A stretch of 56,271 bases of DNA, from NCBI GenBank assembly GCA_009746045.1, contig RPFO01000246.1, forward strand, positions 2,128,517 to 2,184,787. The letters are read 5' to 3'. Of this stretch, positions 1 through 12,100 are shown one piece after another. Made by a program: the position numbers and the translations under genes. Position 1 is the stretch's first letter; each line of letters starts with the position of its first letter. Source of the DNA: Mesostigma viride (Eukaryota; Streptophyta; Mesostigmatophyceae; Mesostigmatales; Mesostigmataceae). Under the pieces are notes generated by a model. It ran no database searches and had not been told where the DNA came from. It saw nothing but the letters and a program-made list of their open reading frames with translations.

Positions 1-175
1 CCAGGTTTCGCTATCCGCGTAGAGTGTCGAGAAGGATATGTCAGGTTTCGCGCTCCGCGTAGAGTGTCGAGAGGGGTATGTCAGGTTTCGCGCTCCGCGT
101 AGAGTGTCGAGAGGGGTATGTCAGGTTTTGCGCTCCGCGTAGAGTGTCGAGAGGGGTATGCCAGGCTTTGCGCTA
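1..175. repeat. 40-bp tandem repeat, about 4.3 copies
   Basis: Units begin with CAGGTTTCG at positions 2, 42, 82 and 122, with a partial fifth at 162. They differ by a few substitutions and the array runs off the left edge of the window, so its full size is unknown. Short open frames crossing it are products of the repeat. Confidence 0.9.
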
Positions 176-1064
176 TCCAGGCAGCCGGGATGGAACCGGC
201 CAGGGCCAGTTAGCAACACAGATGAAGTTCTGGGACTGCCGTGCGGCCGGTTCCCCTTTCTCACGAGCGTGCACCCCACAGCTAGCCCCCATGGAAGCGC
301 TGTAAGGAGAGCCCTTCGCCCTCGTGGGGACGCCACCAAGCATAGCAACAAGACAACCAAATCAACGACATTATCCTCCCTCCGCTCCCGAACTTTCCGC
401 AACTCACAGAGCCGACAACCATCGCACATGTGCCAAGACACACACGCACACACAGCTTCTCACGGATCCGCCACCATACGACTTACAAAAGAAAATGCAT
501 CAGGAGCGGCAGCTTGTCGAACGCGCCCGCTGTGTAGTGCACGGTTGTCACAGCCAGGGGGCTCACGGGGAAAGCAGGTTACATAATCACAACCTGCTGC
601 TGCTCCATTCACTGTGGCTTCCTTCCTCTGCACCTCGCACGGCTCACCTTGAGAAACTCGCGCTCACGGGACCGCTTCATGGTGTAGCCGACCAACAGCG
701 TCCGGCCTGCCGACACCTGGCAACATGCGCCACAGTATGTCAACACATCAGAACATCCACGTCATGGCATCCATCAGTTGATGCGCCATTAAGGGAATCC
801 CTGTCTACACGGGGCAGCACGTAGTTCCTACCCAGGGGAGATGCTGGTGGATGCTGGCAGCCGCACCAGGGGCCACAGACAGGGACCGCCAGCATGATGG
901 ATGTTCGGCTGCTCCACAATCGCTGCCTGGCTCCCTGCAGGCTGTGGGGGGGTGACCATGACCCTGACTAAGGCTCCCAGTGTCGGCAATCACTATCCCA
1001 AGGGGGGGGGCGGGGCGGATACAGAGTGAGACACGTTAAGAGGAAGACAAGAAGCTGTAGATCC
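176..1064. other. No identifiable gene
   Basis: Overlapping open frames exist on both strands (for example 158-586 and 324-824 on +), but none shows a recognisable domain, a coherent splice structure or hydrophobic patterning. A G run near 1003-1012 borders the next satellite. I see no RNA gene here. Confidence 0.5.
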
Positions 1065-2466
1065 TAGAGGACCATAAAGAGGACCATAAAGAGGGCCATA
1101 AAGAGGGCCATGAAAGAGGACCATAAAAGAGGACCATAAAAGAGGACCATAAAAGAGGACCATAAAAGAGGACCATAAAAGAGGACCATAAAAGAGGGCC
1201 ATAAAAGAGGACCATAAAAGAGGACCATAAAAGAGGACCATAAAAGAGGACCATAAAAGAGGACCATAAAAGAGGACCATAAAAGAGGACCATAAAAGAG
1301 GACCATAAAAGAGGACCATAAAAGAGGACCATAAAAGAGGACCATAAAAGAGGACCATAAAAGAGGACCATGAAAGAGGACCATAAAAGAGGACCATAAA
1401 AGAGGACCATAGAAGAGGACCATGAAAGAGGACCATAAAAGAGGACCATGAAAGAGGACCATAAAAGAGGACCATAAAAGAGGACCATAAAAGAGGACCA
1501 TAAAAGAGGACCATAAAAGAGGACCATAAAAGAGGACCATAAAAGAGGACCATAAAAGAGGACCATAAAAGAGGACCATAAAAGAGGACCATGAAAGAGG
1601 ACCATGAAAGAGGACCATAAAAGAGGACCATGAAAGAGGACCATAAAAGAGGACCATAAAAGAGGACCATAAAAGAGGACCATGAAAGAGGACCATAAAA
1701 GAGGACCATAAAAGAGGACCATAAAAGAGGACCATAAAAGAGGACCATAAAAGAGGACCATAAAAGAGGACCATGAAAGAGGACCATAAAAGAGGACCAT
1801 AAAAGAGGACCATAAAAGAGGACCATAAAAGAGGACCATAAAAGAGGACCATAGAAGAGGACCATAAAAGAGGACCATAAAAGAGGACCATAAAAGAGGA
1901 CCATAAAAGAGGACCATAAAAGAGGACCATAAAAGAGGACCATAAAAGAGGACCATAAAAGAGGACCATAAAAGAGGACCATGAAAGAGGACCATAAAAG
2001 AGGACCATAAAAGAGGACCATGAAAGAGGACCATAAAAGAGGACCATAAAAGAGGACCATAAAAGAGGACCATAAAAGAGGACCATAAAAGAGGACCATA
2101 AAAGAGGACCATAAAAGAGGACCATAAAAGAGGACCATGAAAGAGGACCATAAAAGAGGACCATAAAAGAGGACCATAAAAGAGGACCATAAAAGAGGAC
2201 CATAAAAGAGGACCATATAAGAGGACCATAAAAGAGGACCATAAAAGAGGACCATAAAAGAGGACCATAAAAGAGGACCATAAAAGAGGACCATAAAAGA
2301 GGACCATAAAAGAGGACCATGAAAGAGGACCATGAAAGAGGACCATAAAAGAGGACCATAAAAGAGGACCATAAAAGAGGACCATAAAAGAGGACCATAA
2401 AAGAGGACCATGAAAGAGGACCATAAAAGAGGACCATGAAAGAGGACCATAAAAGAGGACCCTAAA
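1065..2466. repeat. 13-bp minisatellite, about 107 copies
   Basis: The unit is GACCATAAAAGAG with frequent A-to-G changes (CATGAAAG, CATAGAAG). The first few units are 12 bp. Because 13 is not a multiple of three and the minus-strand unit has no stop, all three minus frames stay open for more than 450 codons with a 13-residue peptide period. These frames are not evidence of coding. Confidence 0.97.
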
Positions 2467-2811
2467 AGAAGCACGGCCTATTCACACGGCCTATTCACCA
2501 GAGAAGCAGTGCGTGCACATCCATGAACGGTGAACCCCTGATTGTGGTGTGCCCTGAGAAGCGAGCATCATGCTCCATCTTCCCACGAGATGTGGAGGGG
2601 AAACAATGCCACGCCTCGTCGCTGCCGCATGCTGGCCGCTGGCATGCCCAGGCACTCAAGGGGCGCATGCGATGGCAAGGAGAACAGGTACATGCCACTA
2701 TAAATACCACCTGGATAACATCCTGCCAACTGCAAGTGCAGTACATGCCACGGAACATTAAGGATCTGCGCGCACAGGCATGGGGATTGACGGCATGTCC
2801 GAGAATGGGAC
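2467..2811. other. Spacer between two minisatellites
   Basis: Unique-looking sequence. A short duplication (CACGGCCTATTCA, twice near 2472-2498) marks the left edge. No gene is supported. Confidence 0.4.
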
Positions 2812-3286
2812 CAAAGGGCAAACAAAAGGGCAAACAAAAGGGCAAATAAAAGGGCAAACCAAATGGAAAACTTAAGGGCAAACCACAGGGGCAAACCACA
2901 GGGCAAACCACAGGGCAAACCACAGGGCAAGCAACAGGGCAAACCACAGGGCAAACCACAGGGCAAACCACAGGGCAAAGCTAAGGGCAACCACAGGGCA
3001 AAGCTAAGGGCAAACCACAGGGCAAACCAAAGGGCAAGCCAAAGGGCAAACCAAAGGGCAAACCAAAGGGCAAAGCTGAGGGCAAACCAAAGGGCAAGCC
3101 AATGGGCAAAGCTAAGGGCAAACCACAGGGCAAACCACAGGGCAAGCCAAAGAGCAAACCACAGGGCAAAGCTAAGGGCAACCACAGGGCAAACCACAGG
3201 GCAAACCACAGGGCAAACCACAGGGCAAACCACAGGGCAAACCACAGGGCAAACCACAGGGCAAACCAAAGGGCAAACAAACGGCA
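2812..3286. repeat. 12-bp minisatellite (GGGCAAACCACA type), about 40 copies
   Basis: Units alternate between GGGCAAACCACA, GGGCAAACCAAA and GGGCAAAGCTAA, with occasional 11-bp units that change the reading register. Variants are interspersed rather than blocked, which suggests repeated slippage or unequal exchange. Open frames on both strands (KPQGKPQG-like on +, LPCGLPCG-like on -) follow from the repeat. Confidence 0.95.
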
Positions 3287-4725
3287 CCCGTTCCCTCACC
3301 CTTCCATGCAAGAAGCGCCCAAGTGCCCTATTCCTGGGGCATTGCCTCATAGGCCGGATCAAAGGCGATCTCCTATCAAGCCTATTCTTTGTGGCATGCC
3401 AGCAACAGGGCGTCAGGGTGTCTCCCGACCTTGCCCATCGCGCCTCCACCAGCCATCACTCACTCTCTTGTTGTGCCGTGCCATCGCCGCGAGCACCCCG
3501 TGCAGACTATCCACGGCAACGCTCGCCATCTCCGCAGGAGAACCCTCCGTATCACACCCCTCCACCCCACCCCCTTCACTTGCCACGGCTGCGGCCCCCC
3601 CTCCGCCCTCCCTGGCAACCCCCTGCCCTGCCGTTGCGACGGTGAGGTCCAGGCCAGGGCAGCGGCAACCGCTGACATCAGCACCGGCGGCGCCATCTGG
3701 CCGGGCATCAGTGTCACCGTTGCGGGAGTGGCCGCATGAGCAGGGCTGTGTGGCGGCACGGCCACCGATGCGCGCCGGGGAGGGAGGCAGAGACAGGCCA
3801 GGAGAGGGGGAGGTACGTGCAGCAGCATCCACCACATGTGGCCGTACGGTGGCCACGCAGCATGGGGGAATACCACGTGAGCTGGCCCACTGTCGGATGA
3901 TGTCAGCGGCCGCGACCGGGTCCGCCGGGCGCAGTATGCACTCGGCCTGCGTGCCGAACCGAGCTCGCAAAACGCTCACTGCGGCCTGGGGGGGTGGCCG
4001 GCGGAGGGGGATATTAAGGGTGGGGGCATATGTCAGCGTAATAATGAATTAAATATAATATTATTCATGTTTGAAAGAGGCCAACGCCAGCATAAGGACG
4101 CGTGTGGCAGCACCACCTGGTGTACCGATGCCAGTGCCATTGTCTTCCCCGTAGGTACCATATGGAGGTAGCATACATGCTGTATGGGGTAGCATACATC
4201 CTTGCCAGCAGCAGCGCACGACTCGCCGTCATCACACCGCCTTCAAAATAATGCAGGTTAAACACAATTGCAAGCTGTGCAGTGCCCCGAGAAGTGCCGC
4301 ATAGAGGCACCCAACCCCAGCTGCACACTAAAGAAAGATCTCGTAGTGTAACTACTTGGTGGGAGGCTGCACTCTCTGGGTCGCTTGTCCCGGACTTGGG
4401 CCAAGGGAAACCGCGCGTGTGCATGGCGCCAGCAGCACGCGCATGGGTCTGCGAGGGAGGCTACCTGTGACTGCCTTTGTGTACCTTTGTGTACTAAGGT
4501 CGGTGGGTGTGGCCATGCCCTAATCACCATCACAGGCGATGACCTGCCCAAAACCCACAGTCTTGGGGATGAAGGCAGGCGCATGCCAGGAAAAAGCGTT
4601 GGTGCAGAGATTGGGGGGTCCCGGTGAAAATGGGGGGTGTAGCGGGGCAGCCAGGCTGAAAACTATCAGGCTCCAGAGGATGCCTACCAATTGTCAGCCT
4701 TCGTGTGTCTTGGCTATACGCGCCA
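3287..4725. other. No confident gene; GC-rich then AT-richer spacer
   Basis: A GC-rich block (about 3470-4010) carries a 188-codon minus-strand open frame (3979-3413) rich in Ala, Gly and Arg, with no domain I recognise. Open frames overlap on both strands, as expected for GC-rich non-coding DNA. From 4020 to 4725 base composition drops and only short frames remain. Confidence 0.35.
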
Positions 4726-5337
4726 TCATCGGATACATCTGGGGAGGCATTCGGTAGCCAGACAGCGAATTGACAGTGAGTTCTCCTCCTGAAGAGTTTA
4801 CTGGATTAAAAAAAGCAGTGGATTGTTTCGCAGTCAGAAGCATGTGTGTCGCGACCATACCTTGGTCCTTCCCCGATCAGCCTCGCTGTCAATCGCTTCG
4901 TCGTAGAAGAAAGCCTGCCAACCAAGCGTGGCATACTCGAGGGTTGACGTGGGCAAAGATGACGCACAACCAAAGGTAAGAACAGCGGCGTACCCACCCA
5001 CATAGGCACTAAAAAGCTCATTTACCCAAACGACAATAAGCACGAAATACTCCCGCCAAGCAGCTCTGACTCTTTCAACAGTGTGCTAGGTTCCCAGGCC
5101 CCAGGCGTCTTGGAGAGTTGGACTTACCACTTGAAGCCCAGAAAACTGAACGCGGCAAAGGAAAAGATCGGCTTCGTCGCTTAGAGGTCCGCAGTCTTCT
5201 TTTCGCAAAGGTTTCTCTACAGATGACCTTTCGAGGAGGACACCGACGTCTACGGCTATGCCTGTGATTACAGATTGTGAACATGAATAAGTGCGGTCCT
5301 TCCCAGCGCCCGCTGCAGCTATTTCTCCGGGGTGCAT
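4726..5337 (-). CDS. Putative small membrane protein, three exons, function unknown
   Basis: I assemble three minus-strand exons: 5337-5128 (ATG start, 70 codons), 5085-4861 (75 codons) and 4788-4726 (ending TGA), about 165 aa. All junctions are phase 0 and use GT-AG: donors GTAAGT (5127) and GTATGG (4860), acceptors CTAG and TTCAG. Exon 2 encodes a hydrophobic stretch (around YFVLIVVWVNELFSAYVGGY) that could form one or two membrane helices, followed by an acidic segment. The first intron would be only 42 nt, far shorter than the introns next door, which is the weakest point of the model. The gene is divergent from MCCA, about 0.85 kb away. I do not recognise the family. The gene could extend further if the last exon is spliced differently. 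Confidence 0.45.
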
Positions 5338-6184
5338 CGTGGCCGAAAAGATTGGTTACAGACTCAATGCCCCGAGCAGCAACTTAAGCTTTGCTGCCAA
5401 GGGAGTATCTGGCGTCCTTGCAGTGGTTGCTGCGTAACATCTTAGCTGTCGACTAGCAGTTAAACATTGACATTGCGATGTAGCGCCTTCGGGCCTATCG
5501 GTAACAAGGAAAAATTACTTATGCACCGCGACGGCGCAGGTGTAAAAGCAAATGCTGGCAAGACGGACACATATACGTCTGCGCTGGTTGTCTCCTTGAT
5601 ATATACGTAACTACATTTCCTATCGTTGATAACTCGCGTCAAGTCATGGCAGTAAGTTCCTTACGTTCATCACGCCACTAGATAACAATTCAGAACCCAA
5701 TCAATGCCTTGACTACTTATAAACACTGGCATGGTCCTGGCATGGTGGAAAAATTATATAATTACGGCAAGGATTACGGCATTAATTTCTGCCTGGAGCA
5801 GGGGAGGTTGCCACGTGGTAAGTACGCACGCCAGAATCAGAGCGGCTTTCGGTGTCATCCCTTTGCCACGTGTGCACGCGTGCAGGTTGGTGAGTCAGCT
5901 TCCTCTCCAGTTCGCCTAATAATCTCATTACAGGCATTTCCGACGTGACAAGGAAGGCACATGCCAAGATAATAATTTAGGCTCAGAGTTCCGAGTTTTC
6001 GCCCGGCGTAAGCTTCCGTTAATGCCCAATTGGGCACATTTGCCGGGAAATGACACGACGAGGGTCCCGTTATTCCTTATTATCTTGAATTCCTTGAAAA
6101 TCAGCAGACGAATTACGCACTTGCTGGCCGGAAACCGTTTCCCAAACTACGCCGACTGGCCTACTGCCTACCCCACCTCAAGCC
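5338..6184. promoter_or_regulatory. Intergenic region between two divergent genes
   Basis: This 850-bp stretch separates the start of the minus-strand membrane-protein gene from the MCCA start and presumably carries both promoters and MCCA 5' UTR. An AT-rich TATA-like run lies near 5749-5763. No specific element can be assigned and the open frames inside are short. Confidence 0.3.
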
Positions 6185-9100
6185 ATGATACTGCTCAGTT
6201 TATGGCGTCGCCCCAAGCTCTACCGGCCATTGGCCGCTGGGATCAACGTGGACGTTCTCCGAAGTCTCCAGTCAAGGGTATACGGTGGGACGGCGTCGAG
6301 CTCCACCGCATCACCATCACCGCTCCAAGCATGGGATAAAATTTTGATAGCGAACCGTGGAGAGATCGCCTCCCGGATCATCTCCACGGCCAAACGCATG
6401 CAGATAAAGACGGTGGCCGTGTACAGGTCGGTGGCTTGTACAACCCTGCCGTGCACTATACTTTGCTACGGCTGTTCATCCCGTGAGGTAATTGGAGAAG
6501 CTCTTAAATATACCCTGCCTGGTCCTATCCTCTGGAACCCCATGCCGTCCTGCACTTTGTTCACTATGACGTACAGCGAAGCGGACGCCACGTCGGCACA
6601 CGTGCGGGCCGCGGACGAAGCCATCCTGATCGGCCCCGCGCCCTCGCGGGACAGCTACCTGTCCATCCCCAAGATCATCTCGGCAGCGAAGCAGACGGGA
6701 GCGCAGGCAAGCCTCAGTGCTAGCTGCGTCATAGCGTCAGCCTACTGCCGAGCGGCATCGTTGACTATGCTACATGCATTCTAGTGTAACACTCACAGTT
6801 GTTTGATCAGCCTACTGCCGAGCGGCATCGTTGGCTATGCTATATGTATACTAGTATATCACCCACAGTTGTTTGATCAGCCTACTGCCGAGCGGCATCA
6901 TTGGCTATGCTATATGCATACTAGTATATCACCCACAGTAGTTTGATCAGCCTACTGCCGAGCGGCATCGTTGGCTATGCTATATGCATACTAGTATATC
7001 ACTCACAGCTGTTTGATCAGCCTACTGCCGAGCGGCATCGTTGGCTATGCTATATGTATGCTAGTATATCACCCACAGTAGTTTGGTCAGCCTACTGCCG
7101 AGCGGCATCGTTGGCTATGCTATATGTATACTAGTATATCACCCACAGTTGTTTGGTCAGCCTACTGCCGAGCGGCATCGTTGGCTATGCTATATGCATA
7201 CTAGTATATCACCCACAGTTGTTTGATCAGCCTACTGCCGATCGGCATCGTTGGCTATGCTATATGTACACTAGTATATCATTTACAATTGTTTGATCAG
7301 GGTACTGGAAAGTACAGACGTCAGACGTGCCACCGTTGGGAGGTAAAGGGTCAGGATCACCTGGTCGGTAGGCCTCTACGCTAGTTGGGATGGTGGGGGT
7401 AGGCAAGTATCCTTCACCACATAAATGCGGGGCCCCCGCTGTCAGACCAAGGAACAGATAGTGTCCCAAGGACTTACTACCTAGATTTATTCCGCCTCAA
7501 TTTAGCAAGATGTTTCGTTTGAGAATCCTACAGAACTTTTGAAAACAGCAGCCCCTTTTCCAGGGCACCAGCACGGTGTGTTCCCCCAGTGTCCCTCACG
7601 ACCTGGTCATGCCGCCATCCATGCATTTGCGGCAACACCTCCTACGTGTGTTCTGGCTCTGTTCAGCATTCTCCCTGCACTCTAGCACCATGTCAAGCGC
7701 GTCGGGGTGTTGTGTGCGTTGGACGTGTGCGGCGAGTGGCTCAGAAACCTGCTGATGGCGCACCTTCCCACCGACCTTTTCCCAATCCGACGCGGGACAT
7801 GGGGCGCGCGCAGGACGACGCTTATGACTGTCTCCGCACCTCCCTGTCCAACCACATTATGCACCACACTGAATCTCGTCATTTTCTGTGTCGTTGTTTG
7901 GGGTTCAAACCATGGCTGTGTTCACCCAGGCGGTCCACCCAGGGTACGGCTTCCTGTCGGAGAACTCCAAGTTTGCGGCCGCGTGCCGGGAGGCAGGTCT
8001 CACCTTCATCGGGCCGCCGCCCTCTGCCATCGACGCGATGGGCTCCAAGGGGTATGCGTTTGCCTGCCGTGTGGGTGTAGACAGAAACCGCGTGCACGCC
8101 GATGTCAACTTGATGTCACATTTCCTCTTACGCAGGAATGTGAGTAGCATAATAGGTCCTCCTATCCTATTTCTGGAATCACGTGTGCAAGTATACCTGG
8201 CGTTCCAGGTGAGAGACCACGACAGCAAAGTTAGCTTTGTTAGCTATAATAATCCGAGGCTGAGAAGTGCGAAACCCGATGGCCAGGTCCTGATTAGTAA
8301 ACAGTGGCTTGGTTAGCTTGCAATTGTGCTGTTGCCTGCCTGCGCATGCCACCCAACTTCCCTCGGTCGCACCCTCGAACCATCCCTCCGTCTGCCCCTC
8401 TCGCTCCGTCTGCCCCTCTTCCCCCCCCCCCCCACCCCCCCCCCCCACCCCCCCCCCCCCCACCACCACCACCACCACCAGGGTGGCCAAGGAGATCATG
8501 GCGCGGGCGGGCGTGGCCACCGTGCCCGGGTACCACGGGGAGGACCAGTCCACTGAGCGGTTCCTATCAGAGGCGTCCAAGATCGGCTACCCCGTGCTGC
8601 TCAAGGCCATCATGGGGGGGGGAGGGAAGGTGAGCCGGCCCCTGCTTTTCCCAACGACAGGTGCACATCAGCTTTGGCACATGGATTCTTGAACCTGGAC
8701 ACCACATTAGCCATCTGATGATCTGAAACCTACCAAATGCGCACTAACTGGGTTTTCACACTCGGGTTTTTTTCGGTAGAATTTCCGTTTTGGGCGGAAA
8801 AAATTCGACGAAACTTTTTCACACTGGGGTTTTCCGGTCCGAAACGGAAAAACGGGTCATTTCCGTTGATCCACCGTAATACCACTGAATTTGGCCAAAT
8901 CGGGTGGAATTCAGTGGTATTGGGTGGTAGACCCCCAAATGGGTCTACCACCCAATACCACTGGAATTCCACCCCAATTGTGGCCAGGGGGGCGCCGCGC
9001 CACAAATTTGTACTTGTCCGACCCAATAGGATGCGTCCACCTGGATGGTCGAAATTCCCTTCGCATCAGGTTCGCATGCCCAATTCTGAACATGTCTGAC

Positions 9101-12100
9101 CAGCCCACGGAAACAGCCGTAAAAAACATGCCATTTTTTCGCAGCCCGTACAGCGTGTCAAGCCCGGCGCGTGCACGGCCCTGTTCCGGCGCATACCACT
9201 TTTGGCCGAAAGTCCGCCGAATTTCGCCGGAGCGTCCAAACAATTCGACCGAAAAAAACCCGAGTGTGAAAACCCTGTAATGGTCTCACATTGCCTTGCA
9301 GTTTTTCAGACGTTTGATAATGCTGGGTGTCTCTATGGCTTCAGGGGCATGTGGTTGAAGGACAGGTGGATTCAAAACATCTCGCCTCATGTGAATGCCA
9401 CCCACCTCAACTAGACCCTTTACTTCTGAAGTCCTTGCTGGCTCTTCTCCTCGCCTACCTCTTAATGCAGGGTTATAACCGGATGTGGGAGTTACTTGCT
9501 GCTAGACAAAAGGTGAAGCAAAGACATCTTGCCTTGTACAAGCACATACCCTCCCCATCATGTAAGAGCAGTAAGGCTCTCATGTAATGCTGGTAACACC
9601 TCCGCCGTCAGTTTTGCCATGGCCTGGCACTAAAAGTGCAGGGAAAACGTTCTAGAAATCAAGGCGCTGTTAATAGTTCCGACTATAAAAAGCTAGCTCC
9701 ATGGAAGTTGAGTACACTGCAACTGCAACTGCTTTGTTGCACCTTCAGACATCAATGCGCGCAGCAGGACCGATCGTGTGCCTGAAATGGGCGGCTTGCC
9801 CACCCTTGCATGCCCCTTGTCATCGCCATCAACAGGGCATGCGCATTGTGCGCGGCCCCGATGAGCTTGAGGAGGCCTTGCTGTCGGCCAAGAGGGAGGC
9901 GATGGCGTCGTTCGGCGATGCGCGCATGCTGGTGGAGCGATTCATCCAGCGGCCCAGGCACATCGAGGTGCAGGTTAGTACGGTTGAAGGTACATCGAGG
10001 TGCAGGTTAGTACGGTTGAAGGCACATCGAGGTGCAGGTTAGTGCGGTTGAAGGCACATCGAGGTGCAGGTGGGTACGGTTGAAGGCACATTGAGGTGCA
10101 GGTATTTACGGTTGGAGGCACATCGAGGTGCAGGAGGGTCCCCATTTGAGTCCCCATTTTGCAGATGGGTGCTATGAAGGGCCTATTGAAGTCCGTGCAT
10201 TTGAAGGCACATCAGGTGCAGGTAAGCATTGTTAAGGGCACATCGCGGTGCAGGTGGGTGCTGTATCGAGGTGCAGGTAAGCGCCATGTAAGTGTGCATG
10301 TAGGTTTTGCTGAAGTGCATCTCGGTCCAGATCATGTGCAGGCTGGCCACACTCGAAAGGCGGCTTGTTTGTGATATTGGTATAGCGCCTGTACACTTCG
10401 CAGTACACAATTGAGCATACAGCCCTGGCCTTTTCTTCTATAGCTTTTCTTCTTAGTTTTTTGTATGGATACCAACAATTCATGCCTTACAGCTAAAAAA
10501 GTTTCCGGGGGGGGGCTGATCTCACATGGGTTTCTAATGGTCCCCACTCACCCTGCAACCCACCTGCAGGTGTTTGCGGACACCCACGGCAACTGCGTGC
10601 ATTTGTTTGAGAGGGATTGCAGCATCCAACGCCGACACCAGAAAGTGGTGGAGGAGGCCCCAGCGGTATGTGCCGTGGCTTGGGGTGTCTGGATGCCATG
10701 CACATATGGACCCTTCCGAGACCCTTGTACCTAGGTACCGTCTCTTGGCTTTACTTGAGCATTTTGCTTTTCTGGTGTTGAATGATGCAAAGTGAGCTAT
10801 CTTTGATGCTTCTTAATATCATGGGCATTCGCTTGCTGCACCGGCAGTCTCCCAGTATCACAAAGTGGCCCCCTTGAACCTGATCTAATCCTCACCCCTG
10901 CCCCAATGCCCCGCCCCCACACCCCTTCCCTCCCAGCATGTCTCTTGTTACGTCTCCTTACCCTGTCAGGCATCATCCCTGGCCCCTTGCATGTTGCTGA
11001 CTGTTGTTGGAGTCGTTATTCCTGGTTTCCTGCAGATTTATGAACGGATTATTACTATTTGAGGTCGCGTTCACAGTTATGAACGGATGACCCATGGGTG
11101 TCTTGTTTACGTACATAGTCTACTCAAAAGGTCTGGCCTCCTCCCCCCCCGTGCAATTTCAAATCGCCGCTCTCTCGCACTCAAACTTGGATGCGAGCTT
11201 GCATGTGATGGGTCTGTCGCTTTCTGGCATTGAATGTGACTTGCATCTGACACAAACCATGCCGCACATGGTGCCTGCAGGTTGGGGTCTCGAACGACTT
11301 CCGTCGTGCCATCGGGCAAGCCGCGGTGGACGCCGCCAAAGTGCGTGATGGCATCGCATCTCGTCATTTTGATGTCTGACCGCAATCCTCGATGTTTGTT
11401 AGAGCAGTAGGCATCACCATAGAGGCGATGTGTGCTCGGCCGGTGCAGTATACCTGCTGTTTGATGTTAGCTGCTGGGCTTACAGAGGGGGCGAGCTTAT
11501 GCTTCACGCTTATTGCATGTTGATATTGAGCTTATTGCATACTGTGCTAGTAAATAATGTTGGCATTACGTACATTATACCAGATTACATTTACTAAATG
11601 GTGTAGGATTGCATTGTTTGTGTGTTAAGCACTGTAATTCAAGGACACGAGGAGTGGCCACGTGATGGGCGCTTTTGCCCAGCACGAGCACAAGTAGCTG
11701 TGCGAATAGAAGAAGAGTTATGTAGGCCTTGCTCTCTGGGGATTCGGTCATTAATACCTTAGCATACGGCAGGCTTGTGTAATTCTAATACGGCGAATCA
11801 AGGAGAACGGATCTCTCTCCCCACAGAGGCAGAGTCTCTGTCATCATGGAGGGATGCACCGCTGATGGAATGCTAGAGTAAAAATAGCAGCCCTTTCTTC
11901 TGTGCCTGTATTGAGCACAAAAGTGTGCCTATACTGAGCTTATATATATAGGGAGGCCCGCCTGGACCTGGAGGGCCAGCAGGCCCCTTGGTCAGCGCGG
12001 ACCTGGACATCGTATTGGCACCAACGCCTTTCGGTAGCGATTACCCGGGCTATGGCTGACATCTTGCTCCGCCGCACACGAGCTGACTTTGCGGCGCAGC

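Noticed and set aside
158-824. Overlapping plus-strand ORFs of 142 and 166 codons
   Set aside because: Different frames of the same stretch, with no domain, no plausible splice structure and biased composition only.
993-2474. Three overlapping minus-strand ORFs of 457-493 codons with a 13-residue period
   Set aside because: All three frames are open because the 13-bp minisatellite has no stop on that strand; there is no domain outside the repeat.
6738-7300. CRISPR array
   Set aside because: The 70-bp units are contiguous with no unique spacers, and the context is a eukaryotic intron.
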